From Bdellovibrio sp. (GTDB taxonomy: Bacteria; Bdellovibrionota; Bacteriovoracia; Bacteriovoracales; Bacteriovoracaceae), in assembly GCA_016187935.1 (NCBI GenBank), contig JACPIU010000019.1, positions 1 through 64,000 of the forward strand: a stretch of DNA of 64,000 bases, in the 5' to 3' direction. Positions within the stretch are counted from its first letter, which is position 1, and every line of letters starts with the position of its first letter. The notes beneath the pieces are model-generated. The model saw only the letters and a list, made by a program, of their open reading frames with translations, had not been told where the DNA came from and made no database searches. This document shows positions 55,409-64,000 of this stretch, one piece after another. Made by a program: the position numbers and the translations under genes.

Positions 55409-55684
55409 ATGACAACTTCAAATCATCATTCTTCTGTTTTTTTCTGCCGCTTTTCTGTGATGTGGTTTTTGGCAATGCTCTTGTTCCTCGCTGCCTGCGA
55501 TAGACCTCCCACCTATGAGCATCCTTCCAAGGGCGGTAAAGAATTTACTGTGGACTCGCGCGAGTGTGAACAAGAAGCACAAAGAGTCTACCCGGATACG
55601 GGAGGACTGGTGGGAATAGGCAAAAAAAGCGAGTTTGTAAAGCAATGCCTCTTGGATAAAGGTTGGATCAGTAAACAGGTATAA
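55409..55684 (+). CDS. Small lipoprotein
   Basis: 91 residues with a lipobox LFLAAC ending a hydrophobic signal segment (about 17-34), so it should be lipid-anchored at Cys 34. The mature part has a Cys pair typical of small envelope lipoproteins (SRECEQEAQRVYPDTGG ... KQCLLDKGW). ATG 55409 has GGAGG five bases upstream, better than a TTG at 55397 that lies inside the hairpin. The function is unknown. It sits between a receiver gene and a convergent amidase gene. Confidence 0.7.
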   Translation: MTTSNHHSSVFFCRFSVMWFLAMLLFLAACDRPPTYEHPSKGGKEFTVDSRECEQEAQRVYPDTGGLVGIGKKSEFVKQCLLDKGWISKQV

Positions 55685-55702
55685 GGAAATAAGTTTGGAT
55701 GG

Positions 55703-57217
55703 TCACTGGCCTTGCACAAGGGCCGGAAATTTATCCTTCCAAGGACGTGCCTCCTCCAATTCAAAGGCCAATTGGAAGAGACGATCTTCACGCCCAAACG
55801 GGGCCATAAAGTGGGAGCCCATGGGGATCTGATCAGCACACCAATACAGAGGCACTGACATGGCGGGGATTCCGGTTAAATTGGCCAGCTGAGTGTAGGG
55901 CACCACCTCCAAGGACTGTCGCGCCATTTGATCAATCAGCCCAACCGCCAAAAGAGGTTTACCAGCGCCTAGGAATATGGCTGCATTCAATCCGATAACT
56001 TCGTACCATTTCGGGTCCAGTTCTCCAATTTTGACCGGCCGACGAGCGAGAGTCGGAGTCAAAACCAGATCATAGCGATTGAAAAAATTATGCATTTGCC
56101 GGGTATAGAGATGCCAGCGATTGCGTTCCTCGACATAAGTACAAGCGCTCAGAGAACGGCCCACCAGGTGCAAAGCGCGGGTGATCAATTCCATTTTGGC
56201 GATGCTATTTTTGCCCAATCTTTTTCTTGTTTCCTCCACTTGAGCGGCAACCTGCCCAGCCACCATAGTGATGTATGACCGCGCGATAGCTTCACCGTCA
56301 ACACCGTACTCACTTTCTTCCACATGGTGGCCCAAACTTTTAAGCAGCACCACCGTTTCTTCCACCGCCTTGACGGCATCAGAGTCCACGCGCATTCCCA
56401 ATGGATGCTTGGTGGTGAAAGCGATTTTTAAGCGTGGTCCCTTGTTCGATTGAAGTGCGCTATAGGAGAGACCTGGACGATCGAGCCTAAAAGATGTGGG
56501 TGAAGAAACATGCAGAGAATGGTCGAGGGCCACGGCGCTATCTCGCACCGAACGAGAAAGAACGTGTTGCACGGCCGCTCCATCCCACAACTCTCCAAGA
56601 GATGGCCCATTTGGGGTTCGGCCGCGAGTAGGTTTCAGACCGAAAATCCCGCAACAGCTGGCAGGAATGCGAATAGAACCTCCCCCATCACCTCCGGCCG
56701 CCAATGGCACAATTCCAAGGGCAACCGCCGCCGCTGATCCTCCCGAAGATCCCCCGGTACTGTGATTCAAATTCCAAGGATTTCGAGTCGGCCCAAAGGC
56801 CTTGGGTTCTGTCGTTCCCATAATGCCAAATTCCGGCAGATTGGTTTTGCCAAAAATCACCAGGCCGGCGTTCAAATAATGACTGGTGATTTCACTATGC
56901 TCTTGAGAAACTTCATTCTTGGTTGAGTTTGATCCTTGGGAGAGAGCCGTCCCTTTGAATTCGGCCAACAAATCTTTAAGCAGAAAAGGAACGCCAAAAA
57001 AAGGGATCTCTTGACTCTGATCATAACGCTTTTCCAACTGATTCATAAGCCCACGGGCGTGCTCTTCCAAAAAGGTAATAATGGCATTGATTTTGGGATT
57101 ATATTTATAGGCCGTTTCCAAGGCCATTCTTAAGGCCTCTTGAGGGGAAAATTGGCGTTTCTTAATTAACTCGGCCAGACCGACACCATCAAACTTGCGA
57201 TATTCAGAGATATTCAT
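55703..57217 (-). CDS. Amidase signature family enzyme
   Basis: 504 residues of the amidase signature family. The Ser-cisSer-Lys triad is visible: Lys 81 in GVPFLLKD, cis-Ser 157 in GGSSGGSAA and nucleophile Ser 181 in [13 protein letters not shown]. It resembles stand-alone amidases (NylA-like or AmiS) more than GatA, since gatB/gatC are absent; the substrate is unknown. AAGGAG lies six bases before the ATG at 57217. It begins 10 bases after the upstream lipoprotein gene ends and is probably co-transcribed with it. Confidence 0.9.
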   Translation of the reverse strand: MNISEYRKFDGVGLAELIKKRQFSPQEALRMALETAYKYNPKINAIITFLEEHARGLMNQLEKRYDQSQEIPFFGVPFLLKDLLAEFKGTALSQGSNSTKNEVSQEHSEITSHYLNAGLVIFGKTNLPEFGIMGTTEPKAFGPTRNPWNLNHSTGGSSGGSAAAVALGIVPLAAGGDGGGSIRIPASCCGIFGLKPTRGRTPNGPSLGELWDGAAVQHVLSRSVRDSAVALDHSLHVSSPTSFRLDRPGLSYSALQSNKGPRLKIAFTTKHPLGMRVDSDAVKAVEETVVLLKSLGHHVEESEYGVDGEAIARSYITMVAGQVAAQVEETRKRLGKNSIAKMELITRALHLVGRSLSACTYVEERNRWHLYTRQMHNFFNRYDLVLTPTLARRPVKIGELDPKWYEVIGLNAAIFLGAGKPLLAVGLIDQMARQSLEVVPYTQLANLTGIPAMSVPLYWCADQIPMGSHFMAPFGREDRLFQLAFELEEARPWKDKFPALVQGQ

Positions 57218-57227
57218 AGTTAGCTCC

Positions 57228-58034
57228 TTAAGGTTTGTAAGCGGCCTTAAAGGCCCCTAATTGAAAGGCATAGGCCTGACCTATGGCCTCCTCAACTCGA
57301 TCAAAAATCTGCCGCATCATGGGACGCTCATAAAAGGTCTTCAAAAAAAGTAAATCCTCTTTGGTAAAATCTTGATAAGTGTATTTCATGGCCTCTTTTA
57401 TGAAATACATGGTCTGAAGTTGGATATTTCCCTCTAATTGCTGCAAAGATTGATCGAGGTTTTGAATTTCGGCGGGAGGAGTTCCGGCAATACTCATAGC
57501 GGTAATAAGAATCTGGTGCATATTATGAAATGAGGCCATCAAGGTTCTGCTCACCTTATTCAGCTCATCAAACGAATCAATGATAACCGCCCTCTCATCC
57601 CAATCGGGGAAGGCCTTGCGATTTTTAAGAAAGGCCTGGTAGTTATTGGGATTCAAGTCCAGGCGTTCTTTCATATGGAGATTTTGTGGCCCCCCCTGGG
57701 CCAACTCATCGGCCGCCATGACAAAAAAATCTTTCCCCAACGAGCGCCAATAATAATCTTGCACTTTTTTATAGAGCACCTGACCATTGAAAAACTCAAG
57801 CAGCTTATCAGACAATATCTTTTTGGCCTTGGGAGTAAGACTGGTTTCGGCCAAAAGTGCATTGACCAAATCACCATAGGAATTTTTGCTCTCCACCAAA
57901 GTGTCGCGCACATGTCCTAAGATATAATCGAGTGCAACTTCCGAAGTACTTTGCGTCTTAGTCGTAGCACAAGATATGCACCCAATAACCACCAGGCAAT
58001 ATAAGAGGCGAGAGATAAACTTTGTCATAAACAT
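57228..58034 (-). CDS. Lipoprotein, DUF2059-like C-terminus
   Basis: 268 residues. The lipobox is VIGCISC-type: signal about 1-17, Cys of CISC or the next Cys modified. The chain is helical, with a C-terminal segment YTYQDFTKEDLLFLKTFYERPM that looks like DUF2059, a small helical domain of unknown function in envelope proteins. The start (58034, or internal Met at 58028) lies in a self-complementary region just after the terminator of the preceding gene. It is followed by the amidase gene 10 bases on, probably in the same operon. Confidence 0.68.
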   Translation of the reverse strand: MFMTKFISRLLYCLVVIGCISCATTKTQSTSEVALDYILGHVRDTLVESKNSYGDLVNALLAETSLTPKAKKILSDKLLEFFNGQVLYKKVQDYYWRSLGKDFFVMAADELAQGGPQNLHMKERLDLNPNNYQAFLKNRKAFPDWDERAVIIDSFDELNKVSRTLMASFHNMHQILITAMSIAGTPPAEIQNLDQSLQQLEGNIQLQTMYFIKEAMKYTYQDFTKEDLLFLKTFYERPMMRQIFDRVEEAIGQAYAFQLGAFKAAYKP

Positions 58035-58044
58035 TGATTATGAC

Positions 58045-58072
58045 AAAAAAAATAGGCCCTCGAAAGGGCCTA
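58045..58072 (-). terminator. Rho-independent terminator 10 bases before a start codon
   Basis: On the minus strand TAGGCCCT pairs with AGGGCCTA around a 4-base loop, followed by eight T. It terminates the gene ending at 58095, and its tail nearly touches the lipoprotein start at 58034. Confidence 0.85.
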
Positions 58073-58094
58073 GGAAGAATAAGTATGCTTACGC

Positions 58095-59012
58095 TTAGTT
58101 CTTAATTGTTTTTACTGGTAAATTGTTGTAAGGCGCCGACAAGTTCAGTTGAGGTGAAAAGCGTGCCCGCCTTTGAACTGAACCTGAACCGCTCTGGGTT
58201 TCATTGGTACGACACTGGCCTGAAATAAAATGCTCTTGCGCCAGGAAATTGGAATCAACAATGGTGTCTGAATCACCATCGAGGGCAAGATAGGCCCCAT
58301 TGGAAAATTCAAATTTAATCAACTTGTCTTCCCCACGCACAGCGAGAGTCGTTTGCTGGCCCATTTGAATTTGGCGTGCCCATTGCTGGGAAACCTGATA
58401 GTCATAGCTGTCACTTTCCGCCCAATCAATGAGCTGAAAGTAGCCCTTGCTGTTGGGATAGGCCTCATCATATCCTCGCAAGGTGAAAATGCGCGTCGTG
58501 CTGGCACCAGACGCTCCGTTAGACTGACAAGTGGGAGCGACATGCTGAAAAATCCAGTGACCATTGAGAGAATTAGCAATTGATTTGCCTGTGTCGTTGA
58601 TGATTTCCTGCTCCCGGGCCTCTTCCGATCGAAGGCACTCTCCACCCACCTCCGTCATGTTGATAACTGTCTCTCGCAGAAAGTATTTTCCCCCTATGGA
58701 ATTCTTGACGTTCAGACTCAGGTGACAAGAAGTAAGCGTTGCCCCCAAAGTTCTTTGACAGGACCTGAGCTCATTGAGATCACGCCTGTACTCCTCAATG
58801 GCGAGTTCAACTTCACTGTGATCGATACTGGGCCGATCATCAAACCGATTCTTTAATTGCTGACGGTTTAGATCAAGTGATAGCCTATACTGATTTAGTT
58901 GGGCCAGGTCACAAACAAATCCGACTGGCCTTTGACAATCATGATCGGCCTGAACGATGTTCACGAGACCAAAGCACCATGCCATGGCAATCAAGGCCAA
59001 TATTTCTTTCAT
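58095..59012 (-). CDS. Exported protein of unknown function
   Basis: 305 residues with a signal peptide (about 1-21, ending VQA-D) and about eight Cys in the mature chain, beginning HDCQRPVGFVCDL. A helical first half (about 35-100) is followed by a beta-rich part with a GYDEAYPNSKGYF segment and SIANSLNGHWIFQH near 160. No family is recognised. The ATG at 59012 has GGGAGGGG directly before it, so a longer frame to 59156 is not used. A strong terminator follows. The gene is divergent from the 849-residue membrane protein gene. Confidence 0.68.
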   Translation of the reverse strand: MKEILALIAMAWCFGLVNIVQADHDCQRPVGFVCDLAQLNQYRLSLDLNRQQLKNRFDDRPSIDHSEVELAIEEYRRDLNELRSCQRTLGATLTSCHLSLNVKNSIGGKYFLRETVINMTEVGGECLRSEEAREQEIINDTGKSIANSLNGHWIFQHVAPTCQSNGASGASTTRIFTLRGYDEAYPNSKGYFQLIDWAESDSYDYQVSQQWARQIQMGQQTTLAVRGEDKLIKFEFSNGAYLALDGDSDTIVDSNFLAQEHFISGQCRTNETQSGSGSVQRRARFSPQLNLSAPYNNLPVKTIKN

Positions 59013-59202
59013 AACCCCTCCCAAGAAAAACCCCAACAAGGAGAGTGCAGGTATCAGGCCATGCTTCAGCAAGCAATTTCCATCGCTTCGAGGGCAATCT
59101 GCTGTTTGAAATATAACACTGGCAAAATTTTTGACGGCCGCCCAAGCTTCCATCAAAATTAAAGGAACTTTTATCCCTTGAGCTTTATACCTAGGTGATT
59201 TT

Positions 59203-61752
59203 ATGTGGCATAAAATGTTGATTTGTCTTTTATCGATTTTTTTACCTCTACAAGTTTCAACTTCAAATTTGTTATCATTTAAGTCCGCTTTTGCATCGGG
59301 TGATGAGCACCATGAGGAGAATCAGCAACAAACTTATAACGGGAATTCCCAAGGTGCCGGTACGGCGATTAAAAAGAGTGCTCTTCTCAACGACACTCCC
59401 ATCCTTAAAGATGTACCCGCACCCGTTAAAGACCAATTAGAGAAACTCAACTTCGCCACGCAAGGGAACGTCATTATCACAGAACGCTGGATGTCCTTTG
59501 CGGTTATGCTCATGATTGCGGTGGGCGGTTTTTTTGCCATCAGTAGCTGTCAGGGTTTTTCGATTGATGTGCTACTTTTTGGGGCCGGCGCCCTCATCTA
59601 TCTGGCAGGCGAAGCGATCACGACTTTTATGTATCAAGGTATTAACAATCGCTCTATTGATGTGACTCGGGACCGTCAGGGGAAACTTAAAACAGATCAA
59701 ATGGATTATTTAAAAGATCAAAAAAAATCCTATGAGGATGCAATAAAAGTGATCAGAATCAAAATGATGTTTCAGCTTGCAGCGGCAGCAACATTCTACG
59801 CTGCCGCAATCGTATCAACGATTCAGGCCTTTCAGCAAATAGGTAGTTTCATGGCCTGCCTCGGAAGTGCGGCGAAATCGGTCACGCTGCTTGCCTCAAC
59901 CTGTCCAGGGACTGGTCAGTCAGAATGCCAAACAAAATGTGAATCAGGCCAAGCGGCCAATATTGCCCCCGGAGCGGGAGTCGCGGCCACCGCAGTCTGC
60001 ATTGCCGAATGTACCGCCGCAGTTACCGTCGAATGTGAGAAATGCGCCGCCGTCATTGGAAAATTCATGGGACTTCTTGCCATAAACCAAGGGCAGCTTC
60101 TCCTTGCCAAGACCACGACGGAAAATGTCCCCATTAAAGCGGCCATGAAAGAGGAATTGGATCAGATGGTGGCGGGGTGCCTTGATACTGTCCATCCTGA
60201 ATGTGTCACCATTGCGGCCGCTAAAGCTGCCCAAGCCGCCGCGGCCATAGATACAGCGAAAAATAAGGCCATGGCAGCGACAGAACTGGCGCTATCTAAA
60301 GTTCTTGCAATGTCTCCTATGGCCCCGCCCACTGGCAGCGCTACCACTTCAACCACCTCATCAACAACGAGAGCAGCAGCACCTGCTGCCGCCGAAGGAA
60401 GTAACAAAGGTGCTGGAGCTGCCGGGTCAAGTGCCACGAATTCAGGCGGACATGCACAGGCTTATGCTCTGGATACAAAAACCATCTGTGAGGCGAGTAA
60501 TTTCTTTACTTGGAAAGATTTGTATCAATGCCCCACAGGCATGATCTTTGCGCGAAATAATTTCACGCCGACGCCGAAATATGTCATGCAACAAAATCCC
60601 TGGTTTCGTTTTTTATTGGATGAAGCATGGGCCGAATCGCCCCTCTCAGGATACGACCCAACCAAAATTGGTGATGGCTCAAAAAGCGCTGATAAAACAG
60701 AAAATACCATCGCTCTGGCGCTTGGATTTCCCTTTATCGGGCTAGGGATTGTGGCCGGATTACTGGCAAAATTTCTCTGGCCGAGTTTCTTTAACCAATA
60801 TATGGGTCTGCCTTTTGTCCGGGGCATTGCCTATGGAATTATTGGAAGTGCGTCCATGACCACCGCCGGTCTGAGTTTTGTTACCGAACAAACCCTGCAG
60901 GAAAATATTAGAGTGATTGATTCAATTTTAAACCCAAAAGCCAGTATGGCCGGGAACATTTCAACTCCAGGAGTGACTCGAACTCCTTGGAGTAATATTA
61001 ATCTTATGGCAGAACTTGAAGACACAAACCAGCTTCCCCTAACCCAAAAAAATTCTTTTCCTTGTTTACATGGAGATGGAAAAGGAAACTGTTTGGAGAC
61101 TACGGGACAAATGCAAGCAGGACTGAGTGTTTTGGGATTAGACGCTGAAACGCTTCGGGCCGCAGGCCTGGCCAGCAAGGCCACAGATGGTCTGAGTGGT
61201 CAAAAGAATGCCGATGGTAAAACGCTTGGAACAGTCAATACCCTTGCTTCCGCTGCGCGCGGAATGCGAAAACGCGCGCATGAGTTAAGGGCCCTTCTCA
61301 ATCGCAAATTAGGAGAAGCACGTCAACAACCTATTGATTTTGAAGGTCACGAAAAAAGATTTTCTGATAATCTTCAGCAGGCGATAAAACAAATGGCACC
61401 TAAAGAGAGTGCGCAAATTGCTTCCTTCATGGATCAGATGAAGAACTTGGTACCACCAGAAGAAGTGTTAAAAAAATCTATCAAAAGTACCGAAGCCGCC
61501 TATGGAGAACTTATCAGCAAAACCACACTCCCCGCCGGAGTTAATACCAGTCAACTCGATGATCTTCTTAAAGCAAACTACGAGTACCAAGGCGAAACTC
61601 AAGATCAGGAGCTTGCCAGATTAGCGGCGGAACAGAAATTTGATCTTCCCAAGAATGATATCGTACAAGAAAACTCCGAAAATCTCTTCAAGATGATCAC
61701 TATTCGTTACTTTAAGTCCGCCTATCCTGTGTTTTTTAAAGAAGAAAAGTAA
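59203..61752 (+). CDS. Large membrane protein with Cys-rich loop
   Basis: 849 residues, unknown family. A signal-like N-terminus (about 1-30) is followed by two hydrophobic segments near 98-145, one near 190-215, a Cys-rich Ala-rich loop (about 235-300, CPGTGQSECQTKCESG), an Ala/Thr/Ser low-complexity stretch near 350-420, and hydrophobic segments near 508-560. The C-terminal 300 residues are helical and soluble. AGGTGA lies six bases before the ATG. The topology suggests a complex anchored in the inner membrane; I know no function. It precedes another membrane protein gene on the same strand. Confidence 0.7.
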   Translation: MWHKMLICLLSIFLPLQVSTSNLLSFKSAFASGDEHHEENQQQTYNGNSQGAGTAIKKSALLNDTPILKDVPAPVKDQLEKLNFATQGNVIITERWMSFAVMLMIAVGGFFAISSCQGFSIDVLLFGAGALIYLAGEAITTFMYQGINNRSIDVTRDRQGKLKTDQMDYLKDQKKSYEDAIKVIRIKMMFQLAAAATFYAAAIVSTIQAFQQIGSFMACLGSAAKSVTLLASTCPGTGQSECQTKCESGQAANIAPGAGVAATAVCIAECTAAVTVECEKCAAVIGKFMGLLAINQGQLLLAKTTTENVPIKAAMKEELDQMVAGCLDTVHPECVTIAAAKAAQAAAAIDTAKNKAMAATELALSKVLAMSPMAPPTGSATTSTTSSTTRAAAPAAAEGSNKGAGAAGSSATNSGGHAQAYALDTKTICEASNFFTWKDLYQCPTGMIFARNNFTPTPKYVMQQNPWFRFLLDEAWAESPLSGYDPTKIGDGSKSADKTENTIALALGFPFIGLGIVAGLLAKFLWPSFFNQYMGLPFVRGIAYGIIGSASMTTAGLSFVTEQTLQENIRVIDSILNPKASMAGNISTPGVTRTPWSNINLMAELEDTNQLPLTQKNSFPCLHGDGKGNCLETTGQMQAGLSVLGLDAETLRAAGLASKATDGLSGQKNADGKTLGTVNTLASAARGMRKRAHELRALLNRKLGEARQQPIDFEGHEKRFSDNLQQAIKQMAPKESAQIASFMDQMKNLVPPEEVLKKSIKSTEAAYGELISKTTLPAGVNTSQLDDLLKANYEYQGETQDQELARLAAEQKFDLPKNDIVQENSENLFKMITIRYFKSAYPVFFKEEK

Positions 61753-61845
61753 TGCAAAGGATTTACCCTGTAAAAACAACAAACTTGCACTGAAATGTTC
61801 ATCTTTCAATAAGAGTAGGATATGCAATATCAAAGGAATTAAAAA

Positions 61846-62775
61846 ATGGATCTCGGTGCAGTACTCTTGGCCCTCACAGTCAGCATAGGACTTAAAATCC
61901 CAATTATGCTGATTACCGCCAACCTCATCTACAAGATGTATCGTTCGACACATGCCTCACCCCCCAAAAAATTGTGGGCCGTCATCCCGAAAGAAAACCG
62001 TCAGGAGTTCAAATGGCTGTATTTTTCACTCATCGCCTTTTTTATCTCTGAAACTTTTTGTGGAGTCGAAACCTGGATATTAATGCGTTCGGACGCCACT
62101 ATGCGTGCCATTCATGCCCTTTCGTCAAGTACAGGCATGGGACTCTTTGCGGTGGGATTGTATTTACTCTTCAATAAGAAAATTATTTTTTACGCTGAAA
62201 AAAAATGTGTCCTCAATAAAATGTGCAAGGGTTGTACTCTGCTGGCGGGTGAAACCTGCAAATTCAATTCGACTGTCTTAATTTTTGGTACGTTTATTTT
62301 CTTGGCGGTATTCCCGCCCTTTTTTGTTTCAACCGAGATCATCACGGCCGATCCCACCAAGTTTATTCTGCCCTTTGAAAGCGTCAATCGTTGGTACGAA
62401 TTTACCCTGATCCCTCTTTTGAAATCGTTCGATCCTAACTATAAAACAATCGGCGTGGCATTCTTTTTGCCCAAGAGTACCCAAATTTTAGAAAACAAAA
62501 TTCTCCCCGGCATTGTGGGGATTATCGTTATAGCAGGATTGATGCTGTACTCTTCAAAAAAACTCGCCACCAAACTGATCGGACTCAATACCATTCTCTT
62601 TGGTGCCGGAATGCTGTGCTACACTTATTTTGAGATTATTTTAAATCGTCTGGTTGGTGATCTCTTCTTAGGCGCCATCGGGCATGAAATTGGGGAATTT
62701 GTTTTTCTCTTTCTTCTGACGGAGTTCTTGACTGTCACCTTTAAACCGAATGTGCAAGTTATACCGAACCCATAA
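61846..62775 (+). CDS. Polytopic membrane protein of unknown function
   Basis: 309 residues with about eight transmembrane helices (near 5-25, 58-75, 95-110, 140-162, 215-235, 245-265 and 275-295). A cytoplasmic or periplasmic Cys cluster, KKCVLNKMCKGCTLLAGETC, sits near 118-140 and could bind a metal or form disulfides. HEIGEF near the last helix is not a typical zinc site. No family is recognised. AAGGA precedes the ATG. A terminator was not seen, but a palindromic repeat follows. Confidence 0.68.
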   Translation: MDLGAVLLALTVSIGLKIPIMLITANLIYKMYRSTHASPPKKLWAVIPKENRQEFKWLYFSLIAFFISETFCGVETWILMRSDATMRAIHALSSSTGMGLFAVGLYLLFNKKIIFYAEKKCVLNKMCKGCTLLAGETCKFNSTVLIFGTFIFLAVFPPFFVSTEIITADPTKFILPFESVNRWYEFTLIPLLKSFDPNYKTIGVAFFLPKSTQILENKILPGIVGIIVIAGLMLYSSKKLATKLIGLNTILFGAGMLCYTYFEIILNRLVGDLFLGAIGHEIGEFVFLFLLTEFLTVTFKPNVQVIPNP

Positions 62776-62779
62776 ATTC

Positions 62780-62824
62780 TACTCCTTACAATTAGATTTT
62801 CACGTGAGTGAAAATGCAAAGCAA
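62780..62824 (-). repeat. Dispersed palindromic repeat, copy B
   Basis: The reverse-complement copy of 17580-17624; the 34-base core is 62791-62824. It lies between the stop of a membrane protein gene and the fabI stop, a convergent position, and contains the same ATTTTCAC/GTGAAAAT palindrome. Copy A has about 35 extra bases inserted in the adjoining TTTGCTTT segment. Confidence 0.75.
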
Positions 62825-62846
62825 AGTGCAAATTGTGGGTTCAGTG

Positions 62847-63620
62847 CTATCCACCCATTATGTGCGCCCCACTATCTACAAAATGAATCGAACCTGTCAC
62901 CCTCTTAGAGAGATCGCTGGCCAGATAGGTCGCCAAACCACCCACATCATCAATGGTGATATTCTGCCTTAAGGGCGTCTTTTCTTCGATCAACTTCAGC
63001 GCTTCATTGAAATTTCCAAAGGCCGAGGAGGCCAGAGTCTTTAATGGCCCGGCAGAAATAGCATTAACGCGAATTTTTTCCGGCCCTAAATCATAGGAGA
63101 GATAACGGACACAACTCTCCAACGCCGCCTTGGCCGGTCCCATAATCCCATATCCAGGCAAGACGCGGTCGCCGCCCAAATACGAAAGGGTCATGATGCT
63201 TCCGCCCTGGCCTTGCATAAGAGCACGGGCATAACGGGAAACTTCAATGAGTGAGTAGGCACTAATGGCCATAGTGGAAAGAAAATCATCCTTTGTGGCC
63301 AAAGAAAAACGATTTTCCAAGGCCTGCATGGGAGCAAAAGCGATGGAGTGCACCAAGATATCAAGTACCGGCCAATCCTTGGCAATATCGGCAAAAAGAC
63401 TTTTCACCGAATTTTCATCAGACACATCACAGAGGTGAATCTTGTCAACAATGCGCCCTTCTTCAGTCCGCTCTATTTTTTGCTTAAGTCGCTCTTCCTG
63501 GCATGAAATGCGCACAGTAGCGCCTGCGGTATGAAAAGCACGAGCAATCCCCCACGCAATACTGCGCTGATTGGCCACGCCCAGGATCAGCGCTTTTTTC
63601 CCATCCAATAAACCCACCAT
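62847..63620 (-). CDS. fabI: Enoyl-[acyl-carrier-protein] reductase
   Basis: The NADH-dependent reductase that ends each fatty acid elongation cycle. GVANQRSIAWGIA (about 14-26) binds NAD; HSIAFAP near 91 and SYLGGDRVLPGYGIMGPAK (about 146-164) hold the catalytic Tyr 157 and Lys 164 in the Y-x6-K of FabI, with Tyr 147 upstream. The 257-residue length is typical. ATG at 63620 follows GGGGGG. A protein gene of unknown function lies 6 bases upstream on the same strand. Confidence 0.95.
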   Translation of the reverse strand: MVGLLDGKKALILGVANQRSIAWGIARAFHTAGATVRISCQEERLKQKIERTEEGRIVDKIHLCDVSDENSVKSLFADIAKDWPVLDILVHSIAFAPMQALENRFSLATKDDFLSTMAISAYSLIEVSRYARALMQGQGGSIMTLSYLGGDRVLPGYGIMGPAKAALESCVRYLSYDLGPEKIRVNAISAGPLKTLASSAFGNFNEALKLIEEKTPLRQNITIDDVGGLATYLASDLSKRVTGSIHFVDSGAHIMGG

Positions 63621-63626
63621 GCCCCC

Positions 63627-64000
63627 CTATAAAAACAAATCCATCCATCCACCGAAGAGCGGAAGAGCATTGTCATGCGAGAGAACCTCCATCGCCAACT
63701 TCAAATCTCCCATCGAACGGGCCTTGGGGAAAATCCCCGCCATGGTGTAATCAGGCAAGGAATCGGGAGCATCGCCATAGAGGAAGAGTGGCAAACGGTC
63801 TTTTTTAGAACGTGCCCGTTTAAAATTTTCAGGTCTTGGCATCAGACGCTTTAAATCCCGGATGGAAGCATTGGCGGGATTATACAACTCGGCCAGATTC
63901 AACTCAAAAGACTGAGTGAAAAACGGGTCGTTAAACATTTGAGGTCCGGTCGAGACCAGAAAACGTTGGCGCTTTTCCAAGCTGGCCTTATTGGCCAATG
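63627..64000 (-). CDS. C-terminal part of an unidentified protein (runs off the edge)
   Basis: 124 residues at the right edge, open to the 5' side. The visible start is a TTG-like codon in an open frame rather than a true start. It contains DPFFTQSFELNLAELYNP, PENFKRARSKKDRLPLFLYG and a hydrophobic end GGWMDLFL; I do not recognise a family. It ends six bases before fabI and is probably co-transcribed with it. Confidence 0.6.
   Translation of the reverse strand, partial: LANKASLEKRQRFLVSTGPQMFNDPFFTQSFELNLAELYNPANASIRDLKRLMPRPENFKRARSKKDRLPLFLYGDAPDSLPDYTMAGIFPKARSMGDLKLAMEVLSHDNALPLFGGWMDLFL

Noticed and set aside
1-64000. CRISPR arrays, prophage genes, toxin-antitoxin pairs, replication origin
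   Set aside because: No regularly spaced repeats, phage structural genes, typical toxin-antitoxin pairs or DnaA-box clusters were seen.

Overview
The window looks like chromosomal DNA of a Gram-negative bacterium, probably of the Bdellovibrionota (Bacteriovorax/Bdellovibrio relatives). This is an inference from several things: a Kdo transferase, many Sec signal peptides and outer-membrane barrels, a pair of DUF4360 proteins, the conserved blocks tilS-ftsH-folP and tmk-holB-ricT, and a DNA style in which GGCC (often AAGGCC) recurs in genes and in terminator stems. No 16S gene is present to confirm it. Gene density is high, with no gene-free stretch over about 300 bases. I saw no CRISPR array, prophage or complete insertion sequence.

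Layout. 1-10 kb: start of a possible transposase-like gene at the edge, a PilB/GspE-type secretion ATPase, then a lipid group (LplT-PlsC fusion and a glycerophosphodiesterase), a cyclic-nucleotide-binding protein, and an operon of a GH26 mannanase-like protein with a large diesterase carrying tandem C-terminal modules, followed by an HD-GYP protein. 10-17 kb: a radical SAM/SPASM protein convergent with the operon tilS-ftsH-folP-(LPG-synthase-type membrane protein), with a CAU-anticodon tRNA divergent from tilS. 17-26 kb: a divergent subtilase-like exported protein, a 1239-residue exported coiled-coil protein with long runs of exact four-residue periodicity, Tex, and an exported protein. 26-36 kb: a LolC/E-like permease with a beta-oxidation pair, an outer-membrane barrel, an Flp-type pilin, an oxidoreductase-like gene split by one in-frame TAA, and a Kdo transferase-like gene. 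36-45 kb: replication and repair (tmk, holB, ricT, sbcD, sbcC). 44-52 kb: a Cys-rich HExxH protein, ung, a small regulator/exported-protein operon, and two divergent DUF4360 genes around twin palindromes. 52-64 kb: an ABC-2 exporter, a stand-alone receiver, lipoproteins, an amidase, two membrane proteins and fabI.

How the genes work together. Several neighbouring genes concern the envelope: phospholipid remodelling (LplT-PlsC, two diesterases), LPS core (waaA-like), fatty acid synthesis and breakdown (fabI, fadI/fadJ-like), lipoprotein traffic, membrane proteolysis (ftsH) and outer-membrane barrels. The most unusual observations are the four-residue-periodic giant protein, the twin palindromes between the DUF4360 genes, the TAA-split oxidoreductase-like gene, the duplicated module on the diesterase, and a 45-bp repeat present twice, in opposite orientations, about 45 kb apart.
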